Part shown: piece by piece, positions 1-8,130 of the stretch
Layout: every line of letters begins with the position of its first letter
Position numbering within the stretch: position 1 is the stretch's first letter
Source of the DNA: an uncultured Rhizobiaceae group bacterium
GTDB taxonomy: Bacteria; Pseudomonadota; Alphaproteobacteria; Rhizobiales; Rhizobiaceae
Length of the DNA stretch: 64,000 nt
Assembly (NCBI GenBank): GCA_937958815.1
Contig: CALGMR010000003.1
Span: 1-64,000 of the forward strand
Direction of reading: 5' to 3'
Notes under the pieces: model-generated
The model's database searches: none
Told to the model about the DNA's origin: nothing
What the model saw: only the letters and a program-made list of their open reading frames with translations
Program-made: the position numbers and the translations under genes

Positions 1-333
<333 letters not shown>

Positions 334-570
334 GATCTGAGATTTGTTCCGGCTAAATCCTTCAATCCGAACCTCGAAAGGCACTCAATGGATTGAAGTG
401 GTCACGCTTCCGATCCTAAAATCGGAATTTGTTGTCATCCAAACCCGGCTGGGTTGAACAACAACGAATTGACGAGAACATTATTTTAAACACACCTAGA
501 AAACTGAATAAATTCAATCTCCTGGTATTTGTAACATTCTCGAAAAACGTGTCCGCCGAAGTCTCGTATG

Positions 571-604
571 GTTTCGCAACAGCAAAAGGAAATGCTGTTG
601 AAAC
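571..604 (-). other. hairpin in the rRNA leader
   Basis: An inverted repeat with arms GTTTCAACAGCA and TGCTGTTGCGAAAC (minus strand), an 8-nt A/T-rich loop region and a 2-nt bulge. It lies about 45 nt downstream of boxA in the transcript. It could be a processing or antitermination structure; the role is inferred. Confidence 0.55.
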
Positions 605-647
605 CGGCAGAACTTCGCCGCCCACGTTTCTCTTTCTTCATATTAAA

Positions 648-660
648 TTGTCAAAGAGCC
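648..660 (-). promoter_or_regulatory. boxA antitermination element of the rRNA leader
   Basis: The minus strand reads GGCTCTTTGACAA, close to the E. coli boxA TGCTCTTTAACA. boxA is bound by the NusB/NusE complex and lets RNA polymerase read through the untranslated rRNA operon. Its position, about 165 nt after the promoter and 315 nt before the 16S, fits. Confidence 0.75.
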
Positions 661-824
661 AAAACCATAACAGTTTTGTTCGATCCAGTTAGGAACATGC
701 CAAAGCAAATCACTTACCAAATCTAAGGTAGGTTTTCGCTGATGCGACGCCTTTCCGGGGTGAACGTTTCGGCAACACGGTGGAGCGCTTAAAGCGCTGC
801 GTTGTCTGCGTCGTCGTTGGGCGG

Positions 825-853
825 GTTATAGGCTGGGATTTTATCCCCGTCAA
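825..853 (-). promoter_or_regulatory. rRNA operon promoter
   Basis: On the minus strand: -35 TTGACG (848-853), a 17-bp spacer, and -10 TATAAC (825-830), followed by a GC-rich discriminator (CCCGCCC). Just upstream of the -35, at about 854-895, is an A/T-tract-rich stretch that looks like an UP element. The last -10 base is C rather than T. In Rhodobacter, promoters lacking that T depend on CarD, and a carD gene lies at 45443-46048. The GC-rich discriminator suggests control by ppGpp. Both regulatory statements are inference from known systems. Confidence 0.8.
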
Positions 854-952
854 CAAGGTTTTTCGTTTTTTTGAATTTTTTTTCAAAAACTTTAACAAGA
901 GTTCGCATACCTACACCAAACCCCTTTAAACAATGGATTTTGAGTGCATCTT

Positions 953-978
953 GCAATTCTGCTCTGCTGTAGAATTGC
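953..978. repeat. 8-bp inverted repeat between the rRNA promoter and the M23 gene
   Basis: Perfect arms GCAATTCT and AGAATTGC separated by 10 bases. It lies about 100 bp upstream of the rRNA -35 box and about 115 bp upstream of the M23 peptidase start. It could be a protein-binding site for either divergent transcript or a hairpin; no known motif was recognised. Confidence 0.4.
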
Positions 979-1007
979 GCTTCAATGCGTCATTTTTTGT
1001 GTTTTGG

Positions 1008-1036
1008 CTGACATATTGCAATTAAGGCCGTATTTG
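1008..1036 (+). promoter_or_regulatory. possible promoter of the M23 peptidase gene
   Basis: CTGACA (1008-1013), 17-bp spacer, TATTTG (1031-1036), ending about 55 bp before the start codon. The -35 matches consensus at five of six bases; the -10 match is weak. Treat as a candidate only. Confidence 0.3.
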
Positions 1037-1091
1037 GGCTTTATTGTCTGTCTAATCGGAACCGCAGATTAGCCTTCTTGGAGACATTATA

Positions 1092-3092
1092 TTGGCATTG
1101 GCGAACCACACCACCTCTAAAACGGGTGCAAACAGCTATGACAAAGCCCGTCAAACCCTTGGTTTAGAACCGGCCCTCATAAGTGGCAATGGTCGCCGGG
1201 CGCCGGATAAGCGCAAAGTCAGTCTGCGCTGGATGAGTGGTTCTGTATTAACTGGCTTCACATCAGCACTTCTTATGGGTGGAGCTCTTTATGCGGCACT
1301 CGACGGACGCCAACAACTTGCAGAACCTGCCAACCTGCTTGAAAAACTGAACAATCAATCAAGAGATGGCCTGCAAGCACTCTTAGGTGATCGCCCCGTA
1401 GCAATCGTTGCTCTAAAACCTGCAAACGAAAAGGTAATGCAAGTTCCAACCGTCACACGCGTTGGCGACAGCAATGTTATTCGCAAGCGCCCGTTTGCAT
1501 ATGCATCGGCACCTTTGGCCATCGCCCCCCAGAGAAAAGTCAATTATCCAGCTTTCAACCCACTTGAAGTCTTTAGATCCTCAAGCAGTGACAAAGTGAA
1601 AGCTTCAAGTGATGTGATCTACAGCGCAGAGATTGAAAGCGAAGTTCGGTTGAAAACCGGCGCCTTCCCGCTGGATACCGCTCAATATGACACATCAACC
1701 GAGATTTCGACGTTTGAGGCTGAGGCAATTGTACGCGAAGCCATGGTATCGCTTGAAGAAGGCGGGATCAGCGTTGCCGCCCTTCCCTATCTCGACACGT
1801 CTCGTTTCGAGTTAAAGCAAGAAGATATTGAACCAACGTCCGGCCTCAACATCCGCATTGTAAACGAAAACGTCTCCACGATGATTCCAACCGATGATGA
1901 TGATCCTTCTCTGCGGCTGTTCGATGAAGAGGTCATATCGGTTCCGCCAAAGCAAACACTGGCGCAAGCTTTAGAACCACTTGAGTTACAACCAGCCACT
2001 TTGACGGCCATGCAAACCGCGTTGATTGGTGAACTGGGTACAAAGGCCCTTCCCAAGGGCACAAAATTGCGCGTTGCTTGGGAACGCCCCAAGGGCGATG
2101 AAACCGCATCCATAAAAATTGCGCGCCGCATCAGTGTCTATCGCGCAGGACAACACATAAAGAGTGTCGCACTCAACGATGACGAAAAAGTCGTCTGGGC
2201 AACTGAACCCACCATTATTGCAGCTGTTGAAGACAGCCCAGCCAAAGAAAAAGAAATTCAGACCGTTTCACGCTCCAATCTGCCCAGTATATATGACGGC
2301 ATTTATAGAGCAGCCCTCTCGCAAGGTTTGAACAAGGAACAATCAAAACGCATCGTGCGAACTGTGGCTTTTGACGTGGACTTCCGGGCCAAATCCAGAC
2401 CCGATGATGATTTGGAAGTTTTCTATTCTCTTGATGAAGGCCAAACCGAAGCCACTTCAGATTCCGAAATACTTTATATAGGTCTCACGCTCGGAGGCAC
2501 GAAGCGCACTTATTACAGATATAAAGCGGGCGATGATGGGTCCGTTGACTATTATGACGAGAACGGAAAAAGCGCGAAAAAATTTCTTTTACGCAAACCG
2601 GTTCCCAACGGAAAATTCAGATCGCCGTTTGGTCCGCGCAGACACCCGATTTCTCGTCGTGTGAAAATGCACCAAGGCGTAGATTTCTCGGCGCCCCGCG
2701 GGACACCCATTATTTCCGCAGGCAATGGCGTGGTTGAAAAATCTGGTTGGGCTGGCGGTTACGGCAGACAATTGATTATCCGCCACGCCAACGGATACAA
2801 AACATCCTACAATCACATGCACCGATTTGCTCGCGGCATGAAAGCTGGCGCGCGTGTGCGTCTGGGTCAAATCATTGGACAAGTGGGGTCAACCGGATAT
2901 TCAACCGGCCCCCACTTGCATTACGAAGTGATTGTGAACGGCAACAAAGTGAACCCGATGAAAATTCGCCTTCCCCAAGGACGCGCTTTGAAAGGAAACA
3001 CTTTGAAAGCCTTCATGCGCGAACGTGATCGCATCAATGCTTTGGTGGAACGCGGTCGCAGCGGCGACACGAAAGTTGCAGCACTGAATTAA
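1092..3092 (+). CDS. M23 family metallopeptidase, membrane-anchored
   Basis: 666 residues. A transmembrane segment at about residues 51-70 follows a short basic cytoplasmic tail. A long periplasmic region leads to a C-terminal peptidase M23 (LytM-type) domain at about 510-620. The zinc ligands are all visible: H527 and D531 in MHQGVDFS, and the HLH motif at H608/H610. Enzymes with this set cut peptide cross-links in peptidoglycan, so this is probably an active murein endopeptidase rather than a degenerate activator. The start is TTG at 1092, with GGAG at 1080-1083 eight bases upstream. The gene diverges from the rRNA operon and converges on the MFS gene. Its exact cut site and role in division or elongation cannot be read from sequence. 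Confidence 0.88.
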   Translation: MALANHTTSKTGANSYDKARQTLGLEPALISGNGRRAPDKRKVSLRWMSGSVLTGFTSALLMGGALYAALDGRQQLAEPANLLEKLNNQSRDGLQALLGDRPVAIVALKPANEKVMQVPTVTRVGDSNVIRKRPFAYASAPLAIAPQRKVNYPAFNPLEVFRSSSSDKVKASSDVIYSAEIESEVRLKTGAFPLDTAQYDTSTEISTFEAEAIVREAMVSLEEGGISVAALPYLDTSRFELKQEDIEPTSGLNIRIVNENVSTMIPTDDDDPSLRLFDEEVISVPPKQTLAQALEPLELQPATLTAMQTALIGELGTKALPKGTKLRVAWERPKGDETASIKIARRISVYRAGQHIKSVALNDDEKVVWATEPTIIAAVEDSPAKEKEIQTVSRSNLPSIYDGIYRAALSQGLNKEQSKRIVRTVAFDVDFRAKSRPDDDLEVFYSLDEGQTEATSDSEILYIGLTLGGTKRTYYRYKAGDDGSVDYYDENGKSAKKFLLRKPVPNGKFRSPFGPRRHPISRRVKMHQGVDFSAPRGTPIISAGNGVVEKSGWAGGYGRQLIIRHANGYKTSYNHMHRFARGMKAGARVRLGQIIGQVGSTGYSTGPHLHYEVIVNGNKVNPMKIRLPQGRALKGNTLKAFMRERDRINALVERGRSGDTKVAALN

Positions 3093-3105
3093 GCGCTAAG
3101 CTCAA

Positions 3106-4617
3106 TTACGATTCTGTTCCTTGAGTGAGATAACCAACGAGTGCAGACAAGAGCGACAACGCGGCCATGACCAAGCAAAGTGCAATTGCTGCGTGGTTCA
3201 TGGCTACGGCCTGCAACTCCACAAGCGAAATTTGATAAAGAGCTCCCTCAAGGCGCTCTCCAAACCCAGCAGCAATCATCAGGTCTTGAATGTCAGCGTG
3301 TAAATCGCTGCCTCGAATAACCAACGAGTAGCCATAAGACACAAAAGCGCCCAGACCAGACACGGCAAACAAGAATGATACGCGAGCTATCATATTGTTG
3401 ATGCCAGACCCCGCCCCAGTTTTCTCCTCCGGCACAGAATTCACAACCGCCACTGCAATGGTCGATCCCATAAGACCGATTCCCAAACCAAGCACAGCAA
3501 AGCCTGGCAACAACCAGAACCAAAAATCTTGCTTTACAATGGCCCATGCAATCACCAGACAGCCGATGGCATAAATCACAGAGCCGCATGTGAGCAAAGA
3601 TCTTGTTCCAAAACGATCCACCAAACGTCCCACGAAGAGTGAAAGGCAAGTGATCAAAAGCGAAAATGGCAGGAACATTGACCCCGCATAAGTGGGTGGC
3701 AGGTTCCAAGCGACAATAACCAACATGGGCAAGAAGAATGTCACCGCGCCCATGCAGGTCCACACGAGAAGTGTTACAAGGTTAGCACCGGAAAATTGCT
3801 TTGAAGAAAACAGGCGCATATCAATCATGGCATTTGGCGTGCGCAATTCCCACCAAACGGCCAGCGCTGAAACCAGGATGCCTATCGCAATCAAAATATA
3901 CGCAAATTGTGCGCTGCCGGTCTCACTGAGAAATGTAAGGCCGGTGGCAAGCGCCCCCATGCCCAAAGTCAAAATAAGCCCGCCCGTCCAATCAAGAGAC
4001 GCTACACCACCTTCATGCTTGGGCTGATCCGAAGGCACCATCTTTACCAAAATGACCAAGGCAATCAGTCCAATGGGAACATTGAAGGCAAAAATCCAGC
4101 GCCACGCCTCGTCACCACCATAGGTGAGAAGAAACCCACCCAAAAAAGGCCCCATGGCCGTGGTGATCGAAGAGGACGCGACCCAAATACCCATTGCCGA
4201 TCCACGTTCTTCCCGAGGCGTATTTCGGGCGATCAACGCCATGCTGCCGGGCAGCATGATCGCAGCGCCGATGCCTTGCAGTCCGCGAAACACAATCAGG
4301 CTTTGAGTGTCCCAAGCAAATGCACAAGCAATAGAGGTGACAATAAAAACGGCCACGCCCCACACAAAGACACGTTTCACACCAAGCTTGTCGCCCGAAC
4401 CGCCCCCCAACAAAATGAGCGCCGACATTGTTAGAATGTAAGAGTTCGACACCCATTGAGCGGCGGTGAAACTTGCGTCCAAAGACGCCCTAATCTGCGG
4501 CAAAGCAATGGCAACGATTGTACCGTCGATGAACCCCATTGCACTGGCCAAAAACGCAACAATGATGACATATTTGCGTTTCTCAGGCGGGCAGAAATGA
4601 TCAAGACTTTTGCTCAT
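3106..4617 (-). CDS. MFS drug exporter, DHA2 family (14 helices)
   Basis: 503 residues, almost entirely hydrophobic, with the length and pattern of 14-helix DHA2 (EmrB/QacA-type) proton-driven exporters. Recognisable marks are the opening helix with FIDGTIVAIALPQI, motif A as GSGDKLGVKRVF after helix 2, and the antiporter motif C around GPFLGGFLL in helix 5. The stop overlaps no other gene, but the next gene upstream (methyltransferase, stop 4618) abuts the start with no spacer, so the two are probably co-transcribed. No membrane-fusion partner (EmrA-like) is nearby. The substrate is unknown; the family exports drugs, dyes and some metabolites. Confidence 0.88.
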   Translation of the reverse strand: MSKSLDHFCPPEKRKYVIIVAFLASAMGFIDGTIVAIALPQIRASLDASFTAAQWVSNSYILTMSALILLGGGSGDKLGVKRVFVWGVAVFIVTSIACAFAWDTQSLIVFRGLQGIGAAIMLPGSMALIARNTPREERGSAMGIWVASSSITTAMGPFLGGFLLTYGGDEAWRWIFAFNVPIGLIALVILVKMVPSDQPKHEGGVASLDWTGGLILTLGMGALATGLTFLSETGSAQFAYILIAIGILVSALAVWWELRTPNAMIDMRLFSSKQFSGANLVTLLVWTCMGAVTFFLPMLVIVAWNLPPTYAGSMFLPFSLLITCLSLFVGRLVDRFGTRSLLTCGSVIYAIGCLVIAWAIVKQDFWFWLLPGFAVLGLGIGLMGSTIAVAVVNSVPEEKTGAGSGINNMIARVSFLFAVSGLGAFVSYGYSLVIRGSDLHADIQDLMIAAGFGERLEGALYQISLVELQAVAMNHAAIALCLVMAALSLLSALVGYLTQGTES

Positions 4618-5169
4618 TTACGCGGCTGGTTTCTGACCAATGGCCCAGGCCACTAACGGCACATTGTCGTCATGTTCCAGACTGTGGTTTGCTTCGTCAT
4701 AGCGAACCCATTTATCCAGATTGGCTTCCAAGCAATCGCGGTTGCCCCAATGATTTGAACGAATGGTTTTTGGATCAAATCCGCATTCTTCCAAAAAGTA
4801 TTTCAACCCAGTCGCGTTCCAGCGCCGGCAATCAATCGGGTGCGGATGATGACGCACCATAAAGGGTACAGTGAGTAAAAAATATCCGCCGGGTCTCAAG
4901 GCATCGAGCACATTTTGGGTCGCGCGGTAGGGGTATTTCAAATGTTCCCAAACTTGCTCGGCAAAGATGATGTCATATTGGCCAGCGGGTGCCGCTTCGC
5001 AAATATCATGTTCAGGGTAAAATGAATTGGCGTAGGATTTAAATGGGAAACGCCCCCACTTTTTCCCTGACACTTCAAATGCATCAAGCTCGTGAAACCC
5101 AAGTTCGGCCACCCAAGCTTCCGTTTCCGCATGCATAACAACGCGCAACCAATCTGACGGCTTTCCCAA
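4618..5169 (-). CDS. class I SAM methyltransferase-like protein with degenerate motif I
   Basis: 183 residues. The second half matches UbiE-like (methyltransferase type 11) proteins: YDIIFAEQVWEHL for motif II, LRPGGYFLLTVPF for motif III, then a histidine-rich strand and GLKYFLEECGF. The usual glycine-rich SAM loop (VLDIGCGxG) is not visible; in its place is ELGFHELDAFEVSGKKW. SAM binding is therefore uncertain. The start is TTG at 5169, chosen because GGAG lies seven bases upstream and an in-frame stop is close behind it; an ATG at 5136 is the alternative. It directly abuts the MFS exporter gene, suggesting an operon. The substrate is unknown. Confidence 0.7.
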   Translation of the reverse strand: MGKPSDWLRVVMHAETEAWVAELGFHELDAFEVSGKKWGRFPFKSYANSFYPEHDICEAAPAGQYDIIFAEQVWEHLKYPYRATQNVLDALRPGGYFLLTVPFMVRHHPHPIDCRRWNATGLKYFLEECGFDPKTIRSNHWGNRDCLEANLDKWVRYDEANHSLEHDDNVPLVAWAIGQKPAA

Positions 5170-5306
5170 AACACTACTCCATCACGTCAATCCAACCATT
5201 CCCCCCTATTTGAGTTAGGGTTTGGATGCAAATGGCAAAAAACTGAACTTGTTGACTCGCACAACCACAACGCTAACGTCCATTCAAACAAACGTGGGCG
5301 GACGAT

Positions 5307-6683
5307 ATGTTTCGATTTCTAAAATGGTTGGGTGCTCTGATTGTGGTGCTTGTTATCGCAGGCGCATTGCTTCTGTATTTTGCACCACCGGAGCTCATTC
5401 GTGTGGGTGCAAATTATACGGCCAAAATGGTGTGCTCAAACGCCTTTATGACTCAGCGTGACCCTCAAGACGTTCTTGAAATTGATGTGCAAGCTCCAGG
5501 ACATCCCCTGCTGACAATCATGCAGATCGATGTTGATCGCGAAGCCAAGCACGTTAAGGCAGGGCTGCTTGGCATGTTTGGAAATGGGCTGGCGATTTAT
5601 CGCGAAGGGTATGGCTGCACAGCTGTTCCCGATGGCGACCTCAACAAAGTTACGCAACTCAAACCCGTCGTCCCCTCTAAAGACAACAACACAAACCAAA
5701 TTTGGCCTGATGGCGACACAATCAATTTTACGCCAAATGAAAAACTCGACGCAATTTTGAACAATGAAGACCTTGCAGGCCAAGGCATGCGCGCAATCGT
5801 CGTGGTGAAGGATGGTAAAATTGTAGGCCAGCGTTTCGCAGAAGGGTTCGACAAAGAAACACCCCTACTTGGCTGGTCGATGACAAAAACGGTGACGGCT
5901 GCTCTTGTCGGTCGCTTGATGAAGCTGGGCACAATTGGCGAAGACCCAGACAATCTTTTTACCAGTTGGGCAAATGACAATCGCAAGAATATTAGATTGT
6001 CCGACCTTTTATCCATGTCCAGTGATCTCGAGTGGAACGAAGGATATGGCAGTGTGAGCGATGTGACACGGCTTCTGTTTTTAGAACCTGATGCCAAAGC
6101 CTTTGCAGCCAGCTCAAAGCTCACCACGCAAGATGGCAGTCAAATCGGAAAACAGTTCAACTACTCCTCTGGCACATCGGTTCTCATATCAGCGTATTGG
6201 CAAAGTTTGTTTTCCAACCCGCAAGAAGCCAGAGCCTTTCCGCGCAAAGAATTGTTTGATCGTTTGGGCATGACCTCCGCCGTGATGGAGTTGGACGCCC
6301 GTGGCACATTTGTAGGTGGCTCTTATATGTATGCCACTGCGTATGATTGGGCGCGCCTCGGTCAGTTCCTTCTTCAGAAAGGGACGTGGAAAGGCGAACA
6401 ATTGCTGCTTGATGGATATACCAATTGGATGATCACACCCCATCCAGCCTCAGAAGGGAAATATGCCAATGGACATATTTGGAGGGCTGAACCAAACTAC
6501 AAACGCGTCGAAAAAGGTAACGAGTTTAAACAAAACGCATATTGGCTGGCCGGACACGATGGGCAATCCGTTGGCATTTTGCCTGACGACAATCTCGTCA
6601 TTGTTCGCCTTGGTCTCACCCCGAGCAAAACAAAATATTTTCCAGGCAATCTCGCAAAAGCCGTCAGCGCAGCTTTGAAATAG
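5307..6683 (+). CDS. serine hydrolase, class C beta-lactamase-like family
   Basis: 458 residues with an N-terminal hydrophobic segment (about 6-24) that anchors or exports it. The catalytic pattern of the class C beta-lactamase/penicillin-binding fold is present: S191-M-T-K194 (SxxK), Y286-S-S in place of YxN, and H417-D-G419 in the third motif position. It resembles the branch that includes 6-aminohexanoate-dimer hydrolase and uncharacterised periplasmic esterases rather than true AmpC. The likely role is hydrolysis of an ester or amide in the periplasm; no substrate can be named. It stands alone, diverging from the methyltransferase and converging on the L,D-transpeptidase. Confidence 0.82.
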   Translation: MFRFLKWLGALIVVLVIAGALLLYFAPPELIRVGANYTAKMVCSNAFMTQRDPQDVLEIDVQAPGHPLLTIMQIDVDREAKHVKAGLLGMFGNGLAIYREGYGCTAVPDGDLNKVTQLKPVVPSKDNNTNQIWPDGDTINFTPNEKLDAILNNEDLAGQGMRAIVVVKDGKIVGQRFAEGFDKETPLLGWSMTKTVTAALVGRLMKLGTIGEDPDNLFTSWANDNRKNIRLSDLLSMSSDLEWNEGYGSVSDVTRLLFLEPDAKAFAASSKLTTQDGSQIGKQFNYSSGTSVLISAYWQSLFSNPQEARAFPRKELFDRLGMTSAVMELDARGTFVGGSYMYATAYDWARLGQFLLQKGTWKGEQLLLDGYTNWMITPHPASEGKYANGHIWRAEPNYKRVEKGNEFKQNAYWLAGHDGQSVGILPDDNLVIVRLGLTPSKTKYFPGNLAKAVSAALK

Positions 6684-6692
6684 GAACCAATC

Positions 6693-8000
6693 CTATTCCG
6701 TGAATTCGACCGTTGCACCACGCTGAACCAACTTTGCCAATTCGCGGGCATCCCAATTCGTCAATCGGATACAACCGTGGGAATTTGTTTTGCCGATGGT
6801 TTCAGGGTTAGGAGTTCCGTGAATGCCATATGTGGGTTTTGACAATGCAATCCACACGGAACCAACTGGGCCATTCGGGCCTGGTGCAATGCGAAGGATT
6901 TTATCGTTCTCGCCTTGCTGAAAATTCTTCTTGGGATTGTACGTGTACTCAGGATTAACCGCGATGCGCGTCACCGAATGAGACCCCGTTGGTGATGGCG
7001 TAGCTGCTGAGCCGATCGTTGCCGGATACGCCACCACAAGTGCGCCATTGCGATCATACGCCCTGATCTGTTTCTTGTTCTTATCAGCCACGATGTAACT
7101 TACTTTGGTGGATTTTCGTTCACCCGTGGCAGCAACTTTAATGGTAGTGCCCGCTGTAAAACGCTTGCCCGGATTCAAGTGACGCAAATAAGACTGGCTC
7201 ATGTGAAACTTCTCAGCCAACATTTCGACCATAGATGTATAGGACAAAGCAGGCAGTTCCGCCTTCAGCGCATAATCAACAGGAACTGATTTTACCAATG
7301 GTGTTGCCGCATCTTTTGCAGTGATCGTGTAACTGACGATCGCGCTGCCACCAGTTCCCGCCAAAATATCTTCCAAACGTCCATAATTGCTGAGATCAAG
7401 TTCGGAGCCTTTGGCTTCTTTCCAGGCAGACATGGCTTTCGCCACATTGGAACCCCACTTTCCGTCAATCGCGCCGGGTGAGAAACCCTCGCGGTCGAGC
7501 AGAACCTGCAATGATGCCATTTGATTTCGGTTGAACCCCGGCTTGCCGCCAGAATAGTTTTTCCCGCTGCTGCGCGGCTTGGCGCCCACGGTTGGGCGTT
7601 CGAATCCAGGCAGACGCGCAACTTCATCTTCCACCGTGCTTTTGCGCGGGGCGTTTCGACGAACTGCAGGTTTCTGACGCGTATTAACCTTTGGCTCTTC
7701 ACGGGTTCGAAGGCCGAATAAATTTCCAAGTTCTCGCTGTAAATTATTACGACGCTTGTTGCGGCGATCCGCACGGCGTTGTTGGCGGCGTGTCAAAGAA
7801 CGATTGTCTGGGGCTGGCCCAACAACATGGCCTGTATCGGGATCGACCAAAAAACGATTCCCGTCTTGATCGACATAAATGTCGTAAAATGCCTGTGCGA
7901 CCTCATACGGTTTTTCATCAGCATACACTGATGTTGAAAACAAAGCCGTTGCGCTCAAACAAGTTGCCGCAAAACAGGCCAGAACAATACGTGTTGTCAT
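6693..8000 (-). CDS. L,D-transpeptidase (YkuD) with peptidoglycan-binding region
   Basis: 435 residues from the ATG at 8000, which gives a clean signal peptide (MTTRIVLACFAATCLSATAL, cut after SVYA). In-frame starts at 8063 and 8084 exist but would put 20-28 odd residues before it. Order: signal peptide; basic Arg/Asn-rich stretch; peptidoglycan-binding-like repeat (LLDREGFSPGAIDGKWG); LysM-like segment; C-terminal YkuD domain. The catalytic motif is SHGCIRL with H408 and C410, plus H394 upstream. These enzymes form 3-3 cross-links in peptidoglycan or attach proteins to it. A second YkuD protein is encoded at 43136-44212. Inverted repeat 8017-8036 sits just upstream of the start. Confidence 0.87.
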   Translation of the reverse strand: MTTRIVLACFAATCLSATALFSTSVYADEKPYEVAQAFYDIYVDQDGNRFLVDPDTGHVVGPAPDNRSLTRRQQRRADRRNKRRNNLQRELGNLFGLRTREEPKVNTRQKPAVRRNAPRKSTVEDEVARLPGFERPTVGAKPRSSGKNYSGGKPGFNRNQMASLQVLLDREGFSPGAIDGKWGSNVAKAMSAWKEAKGSELDLSNYGRLEDILAGTGGSAIVSYTITAKDAATPLVKSVPVDYALKAELPALSYTSMVEMLAEKFHMSQSYLRHLNPGKRFTAGTTIKVAATGERKSTKVSYIVADKNKKQIRAYDRNGALVVAYPATIGSAATPSPTGSHSVTRIAVNPEYTYNPKKNFQQGENDKILRIAPGPNGPVGSVWIALSKPTYGIHGTPNPETIGKTNSHGCIRLTNWDARELAKLVQRGATVEFTE

Positions 8001-8016
8001 AGTTTTAGATTTCCCG

Positions 8017-8036
8017 ATTCGTGCAGTATCACGAAT
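8017..8036 (-). repeat. inverted repeat in the L,D-transpeptidase leader
   Basis: Perfect 7-bp arms ATTCGTG and CACGAAT with a 6-base spacer, ending 16 bases before the chosen ATG and next to the GGGA that may be the ribosome-binding site. A second small repeat (GGACAT, 4-base loop, ATGTCC) lies at 8058-8073. They may be operator or leader hairpins; no function is known. Confidence 0.4.
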
Positions 8037-8130
8037 GTTTCTTATGGCACATGAACCGGACATGAAGATGTCCCCGCAAATCAACTTTACTTTACGTCAA
8101 TTGCAGGGACAACATCAAAAATCGATAATG

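Larger units (their letters stand above)
334..824 (-). other. rRNA operon leader
   Basis: About 490 nt between the rRNA promoter and the 16S 5' end, with no convincing gene on either strand. Read on the minus strand it holds a boxA antitermination element (648-660), then a hairpin (571-604), then sequence leading into the 16S. The block after boxA, reading GAAGAAAGAGAAACGTGGGC, is familiar from rhizobial rRNA leaders. Short open frames here (416-625, 429-692) have no ribosome-binding site and lie inside the leader. Confidence 0.75.

Noticed and set aside
416-898. Open frames of 62-87 codons on both strands
   Set aside because: They lie in the rRNA leader and promoter, have no ribosome-binding site, and overlap boxA or the promoter.
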